Below are positions 8,811 to 18,250 of a stretch of 64,000 nt of DNA, piece by piece (positions within the stretch are counted from its first letter, which is position 1; every line of letters starts with the position of its first letter). The position numbers and the translations under genes were made by a program. The stretch is from Arthrobacter sp. MYb229 (lineage in GTDB: Bacteria > Actinomycetota > Actinomycetes > Actinomycetales > Micrococcaceae), in the NCBI RefSeq assembly GCF_002975405.1, contig NZ_PCPS01000004.1, positions 124,001-188,000 on the forward strand. The letters run 5' to 3'. The notes under the pieces are model-generated. The model was not told the origin of the DNA and ran no database searches. It worked only from the letters and a program-made list of their open reading frames with translations.

Positions 8811-10094
8811 ATGACCGAGATCAACGGATATACCGAAGCTGATCAGGAACGTTGGGTGCCCGAACCGGCTAAGAAGTCGTATCGCACCGCGTTCGCACGT
8901 GATCGCGCCCGGGTTTTGCACTCCTCGGCGCTGCGCCGGCTGGGTGCCAAAACCCAGGTGGTCTCACCCACGCTGAACGATTTCGTGCGGACCAGGCTGA
9001 CCCACTCCCTGGAAGTGGCGCAGGTGGGACGCGAACTCGGGGCCGCCTTGGGCTGCGATCCCGACATCGTAGACACCGCGTGCCTGGCCCACGACCTAGG
9101 CCACCCGCCCTTCGGCCACAACGGTGAGAAAGCCTTGAACAAGCTGTCCAAGGACATCGGTGGTTTCGAAGGCAATGCGCAGACCCTGCGCCTGCTCACT
9201 CGGCTGGAGACCAAGACATTCCGTCATAACGGCCATTCGGCCGGGCTGAACCTTTCACGAGCTGCCCTGGACGCCTCGTGCAAGTACCCTTGGCGGCGTG
9301 AAGATGCGCCGATGCGAAACGGGAAGAAGACGAAGAAATTCGGCGTCTATACCGATGACCGGCCGGTCTTCGACTGGCTGCGCAGCGGCCCGGATTCGGT
9401 GCTCGGCCAGGTGTGCATGGAAGGCCAAGTCATGGATCTGGCCGATGACATCTCCTACTCGGTGCATGACGTGGAAGACGCGATAGTCGGAGGGCGCCTG
9501 CAACTGCGCTGGCTGCTCGAATCCGCGCAAAGGGACCGCGCCCTGCAAGTGACCAAGGACTGGTACCTGCCCACCACGAACGAGTCAGATATCGAGGCGG
9601 CATTGGCTCGCCTGGAAGCCTCGGCCGAGTGGGTATCGCACGCCGACGGCTCACGCCGGGCACGAGCGGCGCTCAAGGATATGACCAGCCAATTCATCGG
9701 ACGGTTCTGCCAGGCGGCCATGGACGCCACGCGCAGCGAGTACGGGCAGGGAAGCCTGACCCGGTACAACGCACAGCTGATCGTTCCCGAGGAAACCGAA
9801 CACGAGATCGCGGTGATGAAGGGGATCGCCGCGAACTTCGTGATGACCAACGAAGAGCGCCAGCCAATCTATGCGCGGCAGCGGGAAATACTCACCGACC
9901 TGGTGGAGTTGTTATCCGATAAGGAAGACAAATACCTCGATTCCATCTTCGCCGCCGACTACAAGGACGCGGCGGACTCGCATGAACGTTTGCGGGTGAT
10001 CATCGATCAGGTCGCCTCGTTGACCGACGCTTCGGCCCTGGAATGGCACACGGCGCTGGTCAAGGGCGAGAGCTTCGAACCGAAGCTTTTCTAG
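8811..10094 (+). CDS. dgt: Deoxyguanosinetriphosphate triphosphohydrolase-like protein
   Basis: A 427-residue HD-domain dNTP triphosphohydrolase, which splits dNTPs into nucleoside and triphosphate. Metal ligands and catalytic residues are visible: H65 in RLTHSLEVAQ, H94-D95 in CLAHDLGHPPFGHNGE with H98 and H103, and a later D in DLADDISYSVHD. TAGACT at 8799-8804 ends 6 nt before the ATG with no ribosome site, so it appears leaderless. A short dyad AGTGAC/GTCACT overlaps this -10 region (8781-8799). Likely role is control of dNTP pools just upstream of primase. Confidence 0.92.
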   Translation: MTEINGYTEADQERWVPEPAKKSYRTAFARDRARVLHSSALRRLGAKTQVVSPTLNDFVRTRLTHSLEVAQVGRELGAALGCDPDIVDTACLAHDLGHPPFGHNGEKALNKLSKDIGGFEGNAQTLRLLTRLETKTFRHNGHSAGLNLSRAALDASCKYPWRREDAPMRNGKKTKKFGVYTDDRPVFDWLRSGPDSVLGQVCMEGQVMDLADDISYSVHDVEDAIVGGRLQLRWLLESAQRDRALQVTKDWYLPTTNESDIEAALARLEASAEWVSHADGSRRARAALKDMTSQFIGRFCQAAMDATRSEYGQGSLTRYNAQLIVPEETEHEIAVMKGIAANFVMTNEERQPIYARQREILTDLVELLSDKEDKYLDSIFAADYKDAADSHERLRVIIDQVASLTDASALEWHTALVKGESFEPKLF

Positions 10095-10162
10095 GCTGAG
10101 CATCATGCACAGCCCGTGACGCGCGCAGCCTAGGCGGCGCGCAACTTCTTAGAATGGGAAAC

Positions 10163-12043
10163 ATGGCAGGGCTGATTAAACGAGAAGACATCGACGAGGT
10201 GCGTAACCGCATCGACCTTCGTGAGGTCGTCGAATCCTATGTCACGCTCAAATCCGCGGGCGTGGGCTCCTACAAGGGCCTGTGCCCGTTCCACGATGAA
10301 CGCAGTCCTTCCTTCCATATCCGCCCTCAGCTGGGAACCTTCCACTGCTTCGGCTGTGGCGAGTCCGGGGACGTGATTGCGTTCATCCAGCAGATGGACC
10401 ACTCTTCATTCACCGAGACCGTTGAATCCCTGGCGGCTCGCATCAACTACGAGCTGCATTATGAGGATGGCGGAACCGGGCCCCGCCGCGAAGAATACGG
10501 TAAGCGCCAGCGACTGGTCGACGCCCATAAGGTGGCCGAGGAATTCTTCCGCACCCAGCTAGCCAGCGACGAGGCGCAAACCGCTCGAGAATTCCTGAAC
10601 GGGCGCGGCTTCGAGCCTCAGGCAGCAGCCGATTTCTCCGTGGGGTACGCACCCAAGGGGTGGGACGCGCTGCTCAAGCACCTGCGTTCAAAGGGTTTTG
10701 CCGACGAGGAACTCAAACTCACCGGCATGTTCTCGGAAGGCAACCGCGGGATCTACGACCGGTTCCGTGGCCGGCTGGTATGGCCCATCCGCGACCTGTC
10801 AGGTGCCACGATTGGCTTCGGCGCGCGCAAACTCTACGAGGATGATCAGGGCCCTAAATACCTGAACACCCCCGAGACCCAGCTGTATAAGAAATCGCAG
10901 GTGCTCTACGGGCTGGATCTGGCTAAAAAACAGATTTCCAAGACCAGGCAAATCGTCGTTGTCGAAGGCTACACCGACGTGATGGCCTGCCACCTTGCGG
11001 GGATCACCACGGCGGTGGCGACCTGTGGCACCGCCTTCGGCACCGACCACATCAAGATCGCCAGGCGGCTTTTGCAGGATGACGGTACCGGTGGCGAAGT
11101 GATCTTCACCTTTGACGGCGATGCCGCCGGGCAGAAGGCGGCTTTGCGTGCCTTCGAAGAAGACCAGCGTTTTATCGCGCAAACCTATGTGTGCGTTGAG
11201 CCGACCGGTGCGGATCCCTGCGATCTGCGTTTGCATCGCGGGGATGAAGCGGTGCGTGAACTGATCGAGCTCAAGCGCCCGCTGTTCGAGTTCGCGATCC
11301 GCGCGGAGCTGAAGAAGTTCAATCTGGACACCGTTGAAGGCCGTGTGCAGGCCCTGCGGCAGACCGCACCGATCCTCGCGCAGATTCGTGACTCGTCGAT
11401 CCGTCCGGCCTACGCGCGTGAACTGGCCGGCTGGCTGGGCATGAACAATGAAGACGTGAACCGTTCGGTTGCCGCCTCCATCAAACGCGCCCGGCTGCCT
11501 AAGAACACCCAGGCGGCCGCCGGTAGCGCCCAGGCTGCGGGGGAGGCGCAAGAGCAGCCCGGCAACGCCTTCGAACGTCCCGACAAGCGTGATCCGGTGA
11601 TGCGTTTGGAGCGTCAGGCGCTGGAAGTTGTCATTCAGCAACCTCACCGGCTCAGTGAAGAGCAGTGGCAAGCCTTTTACGAGGCCCGCTTCATGGCTCC
11701 GGCGCACGCTGCCGTACACGACGGGGTGGTGGCTGCCAGTGCGGTAGGCGCTTCGGCATCGTCGTGGGTCGAGGTGATTCGTGATGAGGTGCCCGAACAG
11801 TTGCGTTCTTTCGTCTCCGAGCTTGCGGTGACCAGCATTCCGGCCTCCGATGAGCACAACTTGTCCCGCTATTGTTCAGACATCATCAATGGGCTGATTG
11901 AGCTTCAAATCACACATCGCAAAGCCGAGCTCATTGGCCGGTTGCAGCGGGCCGAAATGGAACCCGAAGGGGAGGAATACACCCAGATCAACCGCGAACT
12001 TATGGAACTTGAGATGCGTCGCCGAATCCTCCGTGGGACCTGA
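10163..12043 (+). CDS. dnaG: DNA primase DnaG
   Basis: A 626-residue primase that makes the RNA primers of replication. The N-terminal zinc ribbon is C41-P-F-H44 ... C62-F-G-C65; the catalytic TOPRIM core follows with VVEGYTDVMACH and FTFDGDAAGQKAAL; the C-terminal 150 residues are the helicase-binding region. Start chosen at ATG 10163 rather than the in-frame ATG 10154, because TAGAAT at 10150-10155 forms a leaderless -10 element and covers the first ATG. The gene is followed by tRNA-Asn. Confidence 0.95.
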   Translation: MAGLIKREDIDEVRNRIDLREVVESYVTLKSAGVGSYKGLCPFHDERSPSFHIRPQLGTFHCFGCGESGDVIAFIQQMDHSSFTETVESLAARINYELHYEDGGTGPRREEYGKRQRLVDAHKVAEEFFRTQLASDEAQTAREFLNGRGFEPQAAADFSVGYAPKGWDALLKHLRSKGFADEELKLTGMFSEGNRGIYDRFRGRLVWPIRDLSGATIGFGARKLYEDDQGPKYLNTPETQLYKKSQVLYGLDLAKKQISKTRQIVVVEGYTDVMACHLAGITTAVATCGTAFGTDHIKIARRLLQDDGTGGEVIFTFDGDAAGQKAALRAFEEDQRFIAQTYVCVEPTGADPCDLRLHRGDEAVRELIELKRPLFEFAIRAELKKFNLDTVEGRVQALRQTAPILAQIRDSSIRPAYARELAGWLGMNNEDVNRSVAASIKRARLPKNTQAAAGSAQAAGEAQEQPGNAFERPDKRDPVMRLERQALEVVIQQPHRLSEEQWQAFYEARFMAPAHAAVHDGVVAASAVGASASSWVEVIRDEVPEQLRSFVSELAVTSIPASDEHNLSRYCSDIINGLIELQITHRKAELIGRLQRAEMEPEGEEYTQINRELMELEMRRRILRGT

Positions 12044-12053
12044 GCGGCCAGTT

Positions 12054-12082
12054 TTGGTTTTTGGTTGAGCGTCGGGTAAAGT
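12054..12082 (+). promoter_or_regulatory. tRNA-Asn (copy 1) promoter
   Basis: TTGGTT, 17 bp, TAAAGT, ending 15 bp before the tRNA. The sequence between -10 and tRNA shares CTCGTTG with the copy-3 promoter and CTCGTAG-like sequence with copy 2. Confidence 0.6.
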
Positions 12083-12097
12083 TATATCTCGTTGCAT

Positions 12098-12170
12098 TCC
12101 TCCATAGCTCAATTGGCAGAGCATTCGACTGTTAATCGAAGGGTTACTGGTTCAAGTCCAGTTGGAGGAG
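12098..12170 (+). tRNA. tRNA-Asn (GTT), copy 1
   Basis: A 73-nt cloverleaf with acceptor TCCTCCA/TGGAGGA, D-arm GCTC/GAGC, anticodon GTT at 12131-12133 and T-arm CTGG-TTCAAGT-CCAG, discriminator G. CCA is not encoded. Identical in sequence to the copies at 44471 and 56104. It stands 54 bp after dnaG with its own promoter and terminator. Confidence 0.97.
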
Positions 12171-12176
12171 CTTTCA

Positions 12177-12213
12177 AAAGGCCCCGGTTCTCATTGCGAG
12201 ATTCGGGGCCTTT
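12177..12213 (+). terminator. Terminator of tRNA-Asn copy 1
   Basis: AAAGGCCCCG pairs with CGGGGCCTTT, with a further inner TCTC/GAGA helix, followed by a T-rich stretch. It begins 6 nt after the tRNA. Confidence 0.85.
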
Positions 12214-12287
12214 GCCTTTGAGTATTCCTGCCGGATGTTTGAAGCCTCACGCCCGCCTAGGGCGCTAAAGGGATCCACTGTTGGGGC

Positions 12288-13121
12288 CTATGCCTGCGCG
12301 GGGTGGTTCCACAGTCTTCGAGATTCCAAATACCAGAAATAGGTGAAGAGGCCGATCTCGTACCACTCGATGATAAATAGCGCCTGCGCTACGCCCATGA
12401 GGGTAAGCACGAGCCATCCGACGATGCCCAAAGCCATGAGTACCAGCAAGACGGCGTACTGGGTTGAACGCCCACCGCTGGTATCGGTGTCGCAGAGGTC
12501 TTCGCGCCCCAGATGGCTGGCGATGGCTACTCCCATGCTGATAATCAATAGAAACGCGGCAGCATAGTGAACACCGGCAAAGTCTGTGCCTTCGATGCTG
12601 CGCCACAACAGCAAGCCGATAAACGCGATCAGCAGCACGGTACTGACGAGGGTCAAAGTTTTACTGAGCGTGCTGAAGTGCAACGAGCGCGGCGACCACT
12701 TGCTAGTTTTCCATTCAAGCCAGACAAATACCGCGGAAACCACGAGGACGGCAAACACCGATATTTGCACGGAGCGGATCAGCTGTAGTTGACCGTGCGG
12801 GGTCAGCGTGGAGAGCGTCTCGCCCAGCCGGGTTGGAACCAAGGCTACAAATATCGCGTAGAAACCGGCAAGGTTCAGGGCATAGTCCTCCAGGGGCGCG
12901 CCTTTGTAAACTACGAGCATTACTCCGGTGGCGACAAGCATTGCGACGAATAGGTCCCGGCTAGGTCCCAAGTAGTAGGAACTGATCGAGTCTTCAACTT
13001 TTCCGTTTAAAAGCCCATAAATCACGATGGCAACAACCAGTAAAAGCGGTAGGACCAGCAGAGCTAGCCTGACGTAGCGTAGCGTGTCGCGGCCATGATC
13101 GATTTCGTCGTTGGTGCCCAT
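12288..13121 (-). CDS. Seven-to-eight-span membrane protein, unknown function
   Basis: About 277 residues from ATG 13121 (or 284 from the in-frame TTG at 13142). A short polar N-terminus leads into seven or eight hydrophobic spans. The segment DSISSYYLGPSRDLFVAML followed by LEDYALNLAGFYAIFVALVPT is characteristic of a widespread uncharacterised membrane family related to DUF998-like proteins. No ribosome site precedes either start; CAGAAT lies 6 nt before ATG 13121. No functional clue comes from the neighbours. Confidence 0.7.
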   Translation of the reverse strand: MGTNDEIDHGRDTLRYVRLALLVLPLLLVVAIVIYGLLNGKVEDSISSYYLGPSRDLFVAMLVATGVMLVVYKGAPLEDYALNLAGFYAIFVALVPTRLGETLSTLTPHGQLQLIRSVQISVFAVLVVSAVFVWLEWKTSKWSPRSLHFSTLSKTLTLVSTVLLIAFIGLLLWRSIEGTDFAGVHYAAAFLLIISMGVAIASHLGREDLCDTDTSGGRSTQYAVLLVLMALGIVGWLVLTLMGVAQALFIIEWYEIGLFTYFWYLESRRLWNHPAQA

Positions 13122-13292
13122 ACTTGAATTCTGCAACAGCAACTGCGCTGGCTAGGAATTGTTTTCATCTCAGCGTGTCGCTGGGTTAAGCGGTTGAGCA
13201 CCGTGAATCCCCGCATCGCTTAGCCGAGCAGCAGCCGGGATAGCGAATCCAGAACTTCCTGGATCTCTGGATCCTTCGAGGAGAATGTACGT

Positions 13293-13622
13293 ATGCGCAT
13301 CGAATTGTTGGTTATCGAGAATTGCCCCAACTCCGCCCTTGCGGCCGAGCGACTGGGCGCTGCCCTCGAAGCACTCGGAGTCAGGAATACGCCGATACTG
13401 CAACACGTTTTGAAAACAAGCGCCGAGACGCTTGGCACTGGTTTTGCCGGTTCCCCAACGATCATTGCAGGAGGCATTGATCTTTTTCCGGCGGCGACTA
13501 CGCGCGAACTCGCTTGCCGCATCTATCCGACGCCGGATGGCCTGCAAGGTGCGCCAACTGTTGACCAGCTGACCGCGGCATTGTCGGCCCGAGGCTACGG
13601 GCAGCGGCAGGCAAACCGCTAG
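13293..13622 (+). CDS. Small thioredoxin-fold-like protein
   Basis: A 109-residue protein, RBS GAGGAGA about 9 nt upstream of the ATG. The pattern MRIELLVIENCPNS (one Cys after the first strand), then GSPTIIAGGIDLFP with a cis-Pro-like position, fits a family of short thioredoxin-fold proteins found in actinobacteria next to mercury or alkyl-lyase genes. Only one Cys of a would-be CxxC is present (CPNS), with a second Cys further on (ACRIYP). It overlaps the end of the convergent ROK gene by 4 bp. A redox role is only an inference. Confidence 0.65.
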   Translation: MRIELLVIENCPNSALAAERLGAALEALGVRNTPILQHVLKTSAETLGTGFAGSPTIIAGGIDLFPAATTRELACRIYPTPDGLQGAPTVDQLTAALSARGYGQRQANR

Positions 13623-14824
13623 GGCGTCTGGTCTGCGGCCCTGTACCCGGCTGGGTCCGAAAGCAATTGGGCGAATGCCAATTCGGCGGCGCCAATGAGC
13701 AATAGATCCGAACCCAGCACAGCCTTTCTGATTCTGACCTCGCGGCCTAGCCCTGCAATGGGGCCGCTGGAGACCGCATCGGTCAACCGTTCGGCGCGCA
13801 TTGCGTAGATGGTTCCCAAGAAACCGCCAAGGACGATCATTTCTGGGTTGAATATATTAACGAAATTGGTAAGCGCCACGGACAGCAGATCAATCTGCCG
13901 GTCGATTTCTTGGTGAAGCTGCGCGGACTCATTGCCGGCAATTGCCTGCTCAAGAGAGTCTAGGTCGGCGCTGTCGAACTGGAGGATATCCAAGAGACTT
14001 TCAACCCGCACCTCGGCATCGAGGCAACCTCGGCGCCCGCAATGGCAGAGGACCCCGCCGGTTCTGACCAAGGTATGCCCCAGTTCTCCGGCAAAGCCCG
14101 AGGCTCCACGAAGCGGGGCACCGCCGGTGAGAATGCCGCCGCCAATGCCACTGGCGCTTCCATTGAGATAGAGCACATTGGCGTAACCTTGCGCGGCACC
14201 GTGAATGCTTTCGGCAACGGAGCCTAGGGTTGCGTCGTTTCCTACGAGTACCGGAAGTCCGAGCGCGGGTTCCAGCAATGACGACAAGGATTCATTCGCC
14301 CATTGCAGGTGCGGTGCGAGGAGGATCTTTCCGTCGCTGTCTTGCACCAGAGCGGGCACCGCTACGCCCACGGCGACGATGCGATCCAGCACATCGATAT
14401 CCGCGCGCATGCCGTCAAGAATTGCCTTGCTGATGTTGGCGGTTTCAACAGGAGTCGGTTTCGCGGCGGCTTCATAGCGAATTCTGCGATGGACCTTGCC
14501 GCCGAGCCCGACAAGCCCAACATGCACGGCATCGATGTCCGGGTTGATGGCGACCGCGACGACTTTGTCGTTGGGATGAACGAGCGGGCTGGGCCGGCCA
14601 GCCCTGCCAGCTGCTTGTGGCTCGCTTTCGAAGACCAGCCCCAGCTCGCAAAGTTCGGCGACTAGTGCGCCGACCGTGGAACGGTTAAAACCGGTGCGCT
14701 CGGTAAGTTGGGCACGCGATAGCCTGCCTTCGCGGTGCAACAAGGTGAGAATGACAGACAGATTATTGCGCCGCATGGTTTCAGGGCTCTGCACCGCCTT
14801 GGACGCACGGGGTGAGGCCGTCAT
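13619..14824 (-). CDS. ROK-family repressor of the xylose genes
   Basis: A 401-residue XylR-like regulator. The N-terminal winged helix (residues about 15-75, with LSRAQLTERTGFNRSTVGALVAEL) binds DNA, and the ROK sugar-kinase-like domain follows with GIGGGILTGG and the zinc motif CHCGRRGCLDAE. Start ATG 14824 has AAGGA about 7 nt upstream. It is divergent from xylA across 486 bp that carry a palindrome and a half-similar site over the xylA -10, so it probably represses xylA and itself until xylose binds. Confidence 0.88.
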   Translation of the reverse strand: MTASPRASKAVQSPETMRRNNLSVILTLLHREGRLSRAQLTERTGFNRSTVGALVAELCELGLVFESEPQAAGRAGRPSPLVHPNDKVVAVAINPDIDAVHVGLVGLGGKVHRRIRYEAAAKPTPVETANISKAILDGMRADIDVLDRIVAVGVAVPALVQDSDGKILLAPHLQWANESLSSLLEPALGLPVLVGNDATLGSVAESIHGAAQGYANVLYLNGSASGIGGGILTGGAPLRGASGFAGELGHTLVRTGGVLCHCGRRGCLDAEVRVESLLDILQFDSADLDSLEQAIAGNESAQLHQEIDRQIDLLSVALTNFVNIFNPEMIVLGGFLGTIYAMRAERLTDAVSSGPIAGLGREVRIRKAVLGSDLLLIGAAELAFAQLLSDPAGYRAADQTP

Positions 14825-15129
14825 CTAGTGTCCTTCAATTCTTCATTCTTAGGCTGAGCTGGCTAGCTGATGGATGAGCAACGGCGGCCAGCGACCGAGT
14901 GCCATAAATTCAACCGGCTGGGCAGGGGTAACGAGCCACGAGCACCAGTGGCGTCCGTCTTGTCAGTCGTTGGAACATCTTCAAACTTTCGCCATTTTAT
15001 CAACTACGTTGCCGCTCCCAATGACCGTTCTTGCGCCTGCAACCCACGTGACGTGACGATGGGATGCCATGCGGCACGGGCGCGGCAGAAGATTGCCGCG
15101 TTTCAAGGAAATGGACAATCAAAATTCCC

Positions 15130-15152
15130 ATAAGTTGTAAACGTAAACTTAT
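15130..15152. promoter_or_regulatory. ROK/XylR operator candidate (perfect palindrome)
   Basis: ATAAGTT-N9-AACTTAT, seven perfect base pairs on each arm with an AT-rich centre, typical in size for ROK-family operators. It is about 100 bp upstream of the xylA -35 and 306 bp from the repressor start. Confidence 0.65.
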
Positions 15153-15249
15153 AGGAGTTAGGGCGCTACATCAAGTCTATACCCCTTGTTTTACTTGGTG
15201 GAGGAACTCTGCCAATTTCGTTTATTCGCGAATGAGGGGGAAATTTTCC

Positions 15250-15291
15250 TTGACTCTGAGGATCGTTCTGCAATAAGTTGTTGCTAACTAC
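15250..15291 (+). promoter_or_regulatory. xylA promoter with overlapping operator half-site
   Basis: TTGACT (15250-15255), 18 bp, TAAGTT (15274-15279). The -10 lies inside ATAAGTTG-ttgct-AACTAC (15273-15291), whose left arm repeats the first 8 bases of the palindrome at 15130. A repressor bound here would cover the -10. Confidence 0.6.
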
Positions 15292-15310
15292 AAATCATTC
15301 AGGAGTACGC

Positions 15311-16498
15311 ATGACTTTGCAACCAACGCCAGCAGACCGTTTCACCTTTGGCCTATGGACGGTGGGATGGACCGGGAACGATCCGTTCGGCACGCCAACC
15401 CGCCAGGCACTCAACCCGGTCGAAGCGGTCAATCGGCTCAGCGAGCTGGGTGCTTACGGTATTACCTTCCACGACAACGACCTGATCCCGTTTGATGCAA
15501 CGGCAGCAGAACGCGAGAGCATCCTCAAGGATTTCCGTGGCGCCTTGGAAACGACCGGTTTGAAGGTCCCAATGGTTACCACCAACCTGTTCAGCCATCC
15601 GGTCTTCAAGGACGGCGGCTTCACTTCCAACGATCGCTCCATTCGCCGCTATGCCTTGCGCAAGGTGTTGGAAAACATTGATCTCGCTGCCGAGATGGGT
15701 GCCGAAACCTTTGTCATGTGGGGTGGCCGCGAAGGCAGCGAATACGACGGATCCAAGGATCTGGCATCTTCGCTCGATCGCATGAAGGAAGGCGTTGATA
15801 CCGTCGCCGCCTATATCAAGGAAAAGAACTACGGGCTGCGCCTTGCGCTGGAACCTAAGCCAAACGAGCCACGCGGTGACATCTTCCTGCCCACGGTAGG
15901 CCACGCGCTGGCTTTCATTGCCGAGCTTGAGCACGGCGATATCGTAGGCGTTAACCCGGAAACCGGCCATGAACAGATGGCAGGATTGAACTTCACGCAC
16001 GGCATCGCGCAGGCGCTTTGGGCAGAAAAGCTGTTCCACATCGACCTCAACGGACAGCGCGGAATCAAGTACGACCAGGACCTCGTCTTCGGCCACGGCG
16101 ATCTCACCAGCGCCTTCTTCACTGTCGACCTGCTTGAAAATGGATTCCCGAACGGCGGGCCAACCTACAACGGTCCACGCCACTTCGACTACAAGCCATC
16201 GCGAACCGACGGCTATGACGGGGTATGGGACTCCGCCAAGGCGAATATGTCCATGTACTTGTTGCTCAAGGAACGCGCTACCGCATTCCGCGCCAACCCA
16301 GAGGTGCGGGAAGCGCTGAAGACCGCAGGCGTCTTCGAGCTGGGCGAAAGCACTCTGGCCGTCGGCGAAACCACCGCGGATCTGCTGGCGGATACGTCGG
16401 CATTCGAAGGCTTTGATGCAGACGCTGCCGCCGAGCGTTCCTTCGGGTTCATCCGCTTGAACCAGCTGGCCTTGGAACACCTGATGGGCGCACGCTAA
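15311..16498 (+). CDS. xylA: Xylose isomerase
   Basis: A 395-residue TIM-barrel isomerase converting D-xylose to D-xylulose with two divalent metals. Class I/short actinobacterial type. Landmarks: catalytic His in [11 protein letters not shown], metal-site region [31 protein letters not shown] and the substrate strand [16 protein letters not shown]. The ATG at 15311 has AGGAG 5 nt upstream; a longer reading from 15278 is not supported. Followed by a strong 12-bp hairpin, then xylB. Confidence 0.96.
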   Translation: MTLQPTPADRFTFGLWTVGWTGNDPFGTPTRQALNPVEAVNRLSELGAYGITFHDNDLIPFDATAAERESILKDFRGALETTGLKVPMVTTNLFSHPVFKDGGFTSNDRSIRRYALRKVLENIDLAAEMGAETFVMWGGREGSEYDGSKDLASSLDRMKEGVDTVAAYIKEKNYGLRLALEPKPNEPRGDIFLPTVGHALAFIAELEHGDIVGVNPETGHEQMAGLNFTHGIAQALWAEKLFHIDLNGQRGIKYDQDLVFGHGDLTSAFFTVDLLENGFPNGGPTYNGPRHFDYKPSRTDGYDGVWDSAKANMSMYLLLKERATAFRANPEVREALKTAGVFELGESTLAVGETTADLLADTSAFEGFDADAAAERSFGFIRLNQLALEHLMGAR

Positions 16499-16526
16499 GC
16501 CTGAGGTTTTTACAAGAAAAGTTTGA

Positions 16527-16564
16527 CCGCGTCCCCGGTTCTGTTGCCAGATCCGGGGACGCGG
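16527..16564 (+). terminator. Hairpin between xylA and xylB
   Basis: Perfect 12-bp stem CCGCGTCCCCGG / CCGGGGACGCGG with a 14-nt loop, no T-run. It could attenuate readthrough so that xylB is expressed less than xylA, or end the xylA message. Confidence 0.65.
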
Positions 16565-16599
16565 CGCTGTTATTCATCCCAAGCCCGAAAGTTACCTAA

Positions 16600-17994
16600 A
16601 TGCAGCTGGTTGCCGGAGTGGATAGCTCCACCCAATCTTGTAAGGTCGTCATTCGTGACGCCGGTTCCGGAGCCCTGATCCGACAGGGCTCCGCGCGCCA
16701 TCCATCGGGCACCGAGATCGACCCAGAGCACTGGTGGACGGCACTGCAGCAAGCCATCGAAGAGGCCGGCGGCCTGGAGGATGTCTCGGCTATTTCGGTG
16801 GCAGGCCAGCAACATGGCATGGTTTGCCTCGACGCCGACGGCGCGGTAGTTCGTCCCGCCCTGCTGTGGAACGACACTCGCTCGGCGGGCGCAGCTCGGC
16901 AGCTCGTCGAAGAATTCGGCGCCGACTATTGGGCGCGAAGCATTGGAACCATCCCGGTGGCCTCGCTCACCGCGACCAAGCTGTTGTGGCTGGCTACCGC
17001 GGAACCAGGGAACGCCGCGCGCACTGCCGCGGTATGCCTACCTCACGATTGGCTCAGCTGGCGCCTGGCAGGATTTGGCCCAGGCAGCGGTGCCGAAGGC
17101 CTAGCCGCGTTGCGCACCGACCGTTCGGATGCCTCGGGAACCGGGTACTGGTCACCGAGCACCGGCGAGTATCTGCCAGAGGTGCTCGAACGCACTCTGG
17201 GGCATGTGCCGGTCCTGCCAAAGGTCCTGGGGCCATTGGAAGTCGGACAGTTGACCTCAGCTGGAATGCTGATCGGCCCCGGCTGCGGCGATAACGCCGG
17301 AGCGGGATTAGGCGTGAACGCCACGCTGGGCACCGTGGTGATCTCGGTTGGCACCTCCGGGACGGTATTCACCGTGTCCGACCAGCCTACCGGGGATCGT
17401 TCGGGGCTGGTGGCCGGATTCGCCGATGCCACCGGCAGCTACCTGCCACTGGCTTGCACCTTGAATGCCTCCCGCGTGCTGGATGCGACGGCGGCGCTGC
17501 TGAAAGTCGATCTTCCGCAACTGTCCCAGCTGGCATTGACCGCGCCTGCCGGTGCCGAAGGTTTGAGCCTGATCCCTTACTTTGAGGGGGAACGAACCCC
17601 TAATCTGCCCGACGCTACAGGCTCGCTGCACGGGCTGACCTTGGAGAACTTCACCGCCCAGAATCTGGCTCGAGCCGCCTTCGAGGGGATTATCTGTTCG
17701 CTGGCGGACGGGCTGAAGGCACTGACGGACTTGGGGGTGCTGGCCGAGCGTATTGTGCTGGTCGGTGGGGCGGCGCGTTCGGTTGCACTGCAGGAAATTT
17801 CGGCCAGTGTGCTGGGCCTGCCGGTAAGCGTTCCGGAACCCGGGGAGTACGTTGCCGATGGGGCAGCGCGCCAGGCGGCGGGAGTGTTAAGCGGAGTATT
17901 GCCGCTCTGGCCAACCAATGAGGCCCTGCTGGCGACAAGCGAACCGGACAGCCGGGTCCTCCGCCAGTACCGGCAGGCTGCTTCCGGTTACTGA
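16600..17994 (+). CDS. xylB: Xylulokinase
   Basis: A 464-residue FGGY-family kinase that phosphorylates D-xylulose to xylulose-5-phosphate. The N-terminal phosphate loop is [16 protein letters not shown], the family segment [13 protein letters not shown] follows, and the C-terminal domain has [19 protein letters not shown] and [17 protein letters not shown]. No ribosome site precedes ATG 16600, so translation may be leaderless or coupled. It completes the xylose catabolic module with xylA and the ROK repressor. Confidence 0.94.
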   Translation: MQLVAGVDSSTQSCKVVIRDAGSGALIRQGSARHPSGTEIDPEHWWTALQQAIEEAGGLEDVSAISVAGQQHGMVCLDADGAVVRPALLWNDTRSAGAARQLVEEFGADYWARSIGTIPVASLTATKLLWLATAEPGNAARTAAVCLPHDWLSWRLAGFGPGSGAEGLAALRTDRSDASGTGYWSPSTGEYLPEVLERTLGHVPVLPKVLGPLEVGQLTSAGMLIGPGCGDNAGAGLGVNATLGTVVISVGTSGTVFTVSDQPTGDRSGLVAGFADATGSYLPLACTLNASRVLDATAALLKVDLPQLSQLALTAPAGAEGLSLIPYFEGERTPNLPDATGSLHGLTLENFTAQNLARAAFEGIICSLADGLKALTDLGVLAERIVLVGGAARSVALQEISASVLGLPVSVPEPGEYVADGAARQAAGVLSGVLPLWPTNEALLATSEPDSRVLRQYRQAASGY

Positions 17995-18002
17995 GAGCCC
18001 AG

Positions 18003-18053
18003 AGGACTGCCCTTCGACTACATGGTCAACTTGAAATCGAGGGGCAGTCCTTT
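18003..18053 (+). terminator. Terminator after xylB
   Basis: Fifteen-base stem AGGACTGCCCTTCGA pairing with TCGAGGGGCAGTCCT (one G-T pair), loop 19 nt, followed by TT. It begins 9 nt after the xylB stop. Confidence 0.8.
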
Positions 18054-18250
18054 GCCGGAAGCGCGAGCTAAGCCGAGGCAGGGGCGGAACTTCTCGGGAG
18101 CTGAAAATTTACTGTGAGGCTAAAGTGTCGGAGCGTCCTCGTAGTGTCGTTGATGGATCAAGCAAGATTCAATCCGGATCACGACCATGGGGTATGAGCC
18201 GGTTTCACTTAGGCGCTGGCTAAGCGCCGTCATCACTTGAGGAAATATTC

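Larger units (their letters stand above)
14825..15310. other. xyl divergent control region
   Basis: 486 bp between the ROK gene and xylA. It contains a 23-bp palindrome at 15130-15152, the xylA promoter at 15250-15279 with an overlapping second operator-like sequence, and the xylA ribosome site AGGAG at 15301-15305. Small open frames here have no support. 14870-15120 shows only a short CAAC-TAC-GTTG dyad at 15001. Confidence 0.6.
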
